Shown: positions 5,925 to 6,631 of the stretch, piece by piece
Position numbering within the stretch: position 1 is the first letter of the stretch
Layout: each line of letters starts with the position of its first letter
NCBI GenBank assembly: GCA_013003675.1
Contig: JABDIP010000116.1
Location: 1-6,631, forward strand
Source: Inquilinus sp.
GTDB lineage: Bacteria > Pseudomonadota > Alphaproteobacteria > DSM-16000 > Inquilinaceae
Length of the DNA: 6,631 nucleotides
Reading direction: 5' to 3'
Translations under genes and position numbers: made by a program
The notes under the pieces: model-generated
Told to the model about the DNA's origin: nothing
Database searches by the model: none
Seen by the model: only the letters and a program-made list of their open reading frames with translations

Positions 5925-5925
5925 G

Positions 5926-6631
5926 TCATTCGGCCGACAGCCCCGCCGCTCGTTCGATCACCTTGGTCACCGCCTGGTTGTCCTCGTTCGGGAAGCTGGC
6001 GAGGCCGGCCTGGAAGAGTTCGAGGGCGGCGGCGGTGGTGAACATCGGCACGCCGTGTTCGCGAGCCATGGCCATGGTGATGCCGAGATCCTTGTACATG
6101 GTCCAGATGCCGCTGCCGGTGTCGGTGAATTTGCGTGCCGCGACCGCGGTCATGTTGCCGCGCATCAGATTGGAGCCGGCGCTGCTGGTGGTGAAGACGC
6201 GGACCAGGGTTTCGGCCGGGATGCCGGCCTTGGCGCCGAGCACCATGGCCTCGTAGATGCTGGCCATCGTGGCGCCCATCACCGCCTGCAGCGCGCCCTT
6301 GACGGTCTGGCCCATGCCGACGTCCTCGCCGACATGATGGATGTTCTCGCCCACGGCTTTGAGCACGTCCATCTGCGCCTCCAGCACTGCCACCGGCGCG
6401 GCCGCCATCATGGTCAGCGTGCCGGCCTCCGCCCCGGCGCGGCCGCCGCTGACCGGTGTGTCGATAACTGAAAGGCCGCGCGGGACAAGCGCAGCCGCGA
6501 TCTCCCGCACTTCGGCCGGCTTGATGGTGGCGGAGACGATTACCGTACCGCCCCGCGCCATGCCGGCCGCCACCCCGTCCTGCGCCAGGATCGCCGCCTT
6601 GGCCTGATCGCCGTTCAGCACCATGAGGAAG
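5926..6631 (-). CDS. Beta-hydroxyacid dehydrogenase family protein, N-terminus outside the window
   Basis: The visible 234 residues are the C-terminal part of a protein of probably about 290-300 residues; the GxGxxG Rossmann start lies beyond base 6631. Counting from the first visible codon, the substrate loop is VIDTPVSGGRAGAEAGTL (55-72) with the standard SGG motif. The catalytic segment GMGQTVKGALQ (105-115) holds Lys111. The C-terminal domain carries YKDLGITMAMAREHGVP (179-195). After Lys111 the usual Asn-Asn pair is Leu114-Gln115. A Gln at the second position is, as I recall, normal for the L-threonate dehydrogenase-like branch, so this protein may oxidise a four-carbon sugar acid. That is a weak inference. 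It is a paralogue of the dehydrogenase at 4354-5253, on the opposite strand and clearly diverged. The internal ATG at 6624 is not the start, because it falls mid-strand in the nucleotide-binding domain. Confidence 0.88.
   Translation of the reverse strand, partial: FLMVLNGDQAKAAILAQDGVAAGMARGGTVIVSATIKPAEVREIAAALVPRGLSVIDTPVSGGRAGAEAGTLTMMAAAPVAVLEAQMDVLKAVGENIHHVGEDVGMGQTVKGALQAVMGATMASIYEAMVLGAKAGIPAETLVRVFTTSSAGSNLMRGNMTAVAARKFTDTGSGIWTMYKDLGITMAMAREHGVPMFTTAAALELFQAGLASFPNEDNQAVTKVIERAAGLSAE

Noticed and set aside
5356..6471. Plus-strand open frame of 371 codons across the second GNAT gene and the partial dehydrogenase
   Set aside because: It spans two recognisable minus-strand genes and the gap between them, and the translation shows no family features.

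Overview
The window looks like ordinary chromosomal DNA from a high-GC Gram-negative bacterium, most likely an alphaproteobacterium of Rhodospirillales type. That assignment is inferred from the strong G/C bias at third codon positions, the gene families present and the protein sequence style. It was not confirmed by any search. Genes are close together, no interval without a gene reaches 300 bases (the longest is about 213), and I see no tRNA, rRNA, CRISPR array, insertion sequence or phage gene.

Left third (1-2135). A truncated SRPBCC-fold gene and a RimJ/RimL-type GNAT acetyltransferase lie on the minus strand, separated by a strong stem-loop. A two-lobed phospholipase D superfamily gene runs divergently on the plus strand. 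The 131-base divergent gap holds a 14-base perfect palindrome.

Middle (2180-3067). Two small minus-strand genes encode three-helix membrane proteins of 109 and 114 residues. They are about half identical to each other. The duplication also seems to include their upstream DNA, since a promoter-like box sits at nearly the same distance from both start codons. I do not recognise this family, and it is the least explained item in the window.

Right (3275-6631). A plus-strand pair translationally coupled by ATGA encodes a Gfo/Idh/MocA dehydrogenase (TTG start) and a beta-hydroxyacid dehydrogenase. The latter has a Gly-Arg-Thr motif where the family usually has Ser-Gly-Gly. The pair converges on a second GNAT gene (COG3818-like) on the minus strand. 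Beyond that lies a second beta-hydroxyacid dehydrogenase, also on the minus strand, which is cut by the window edge and keeps the usual Ser-Gly-Gly motif. Two dehydrogenases in one transcript plus a diverged paralogue nearby suggest catabolism of a polyol, sugar acid or other hydroxyacid. The substrate cannot be read from this window.

I found no convincing defence, conflict or otherwise new multi-gene system. The items most worth a second look are the tandem membrane-protein duplication and the altered substrate motif in the first beta-hydroxyacid dehydrogenase.
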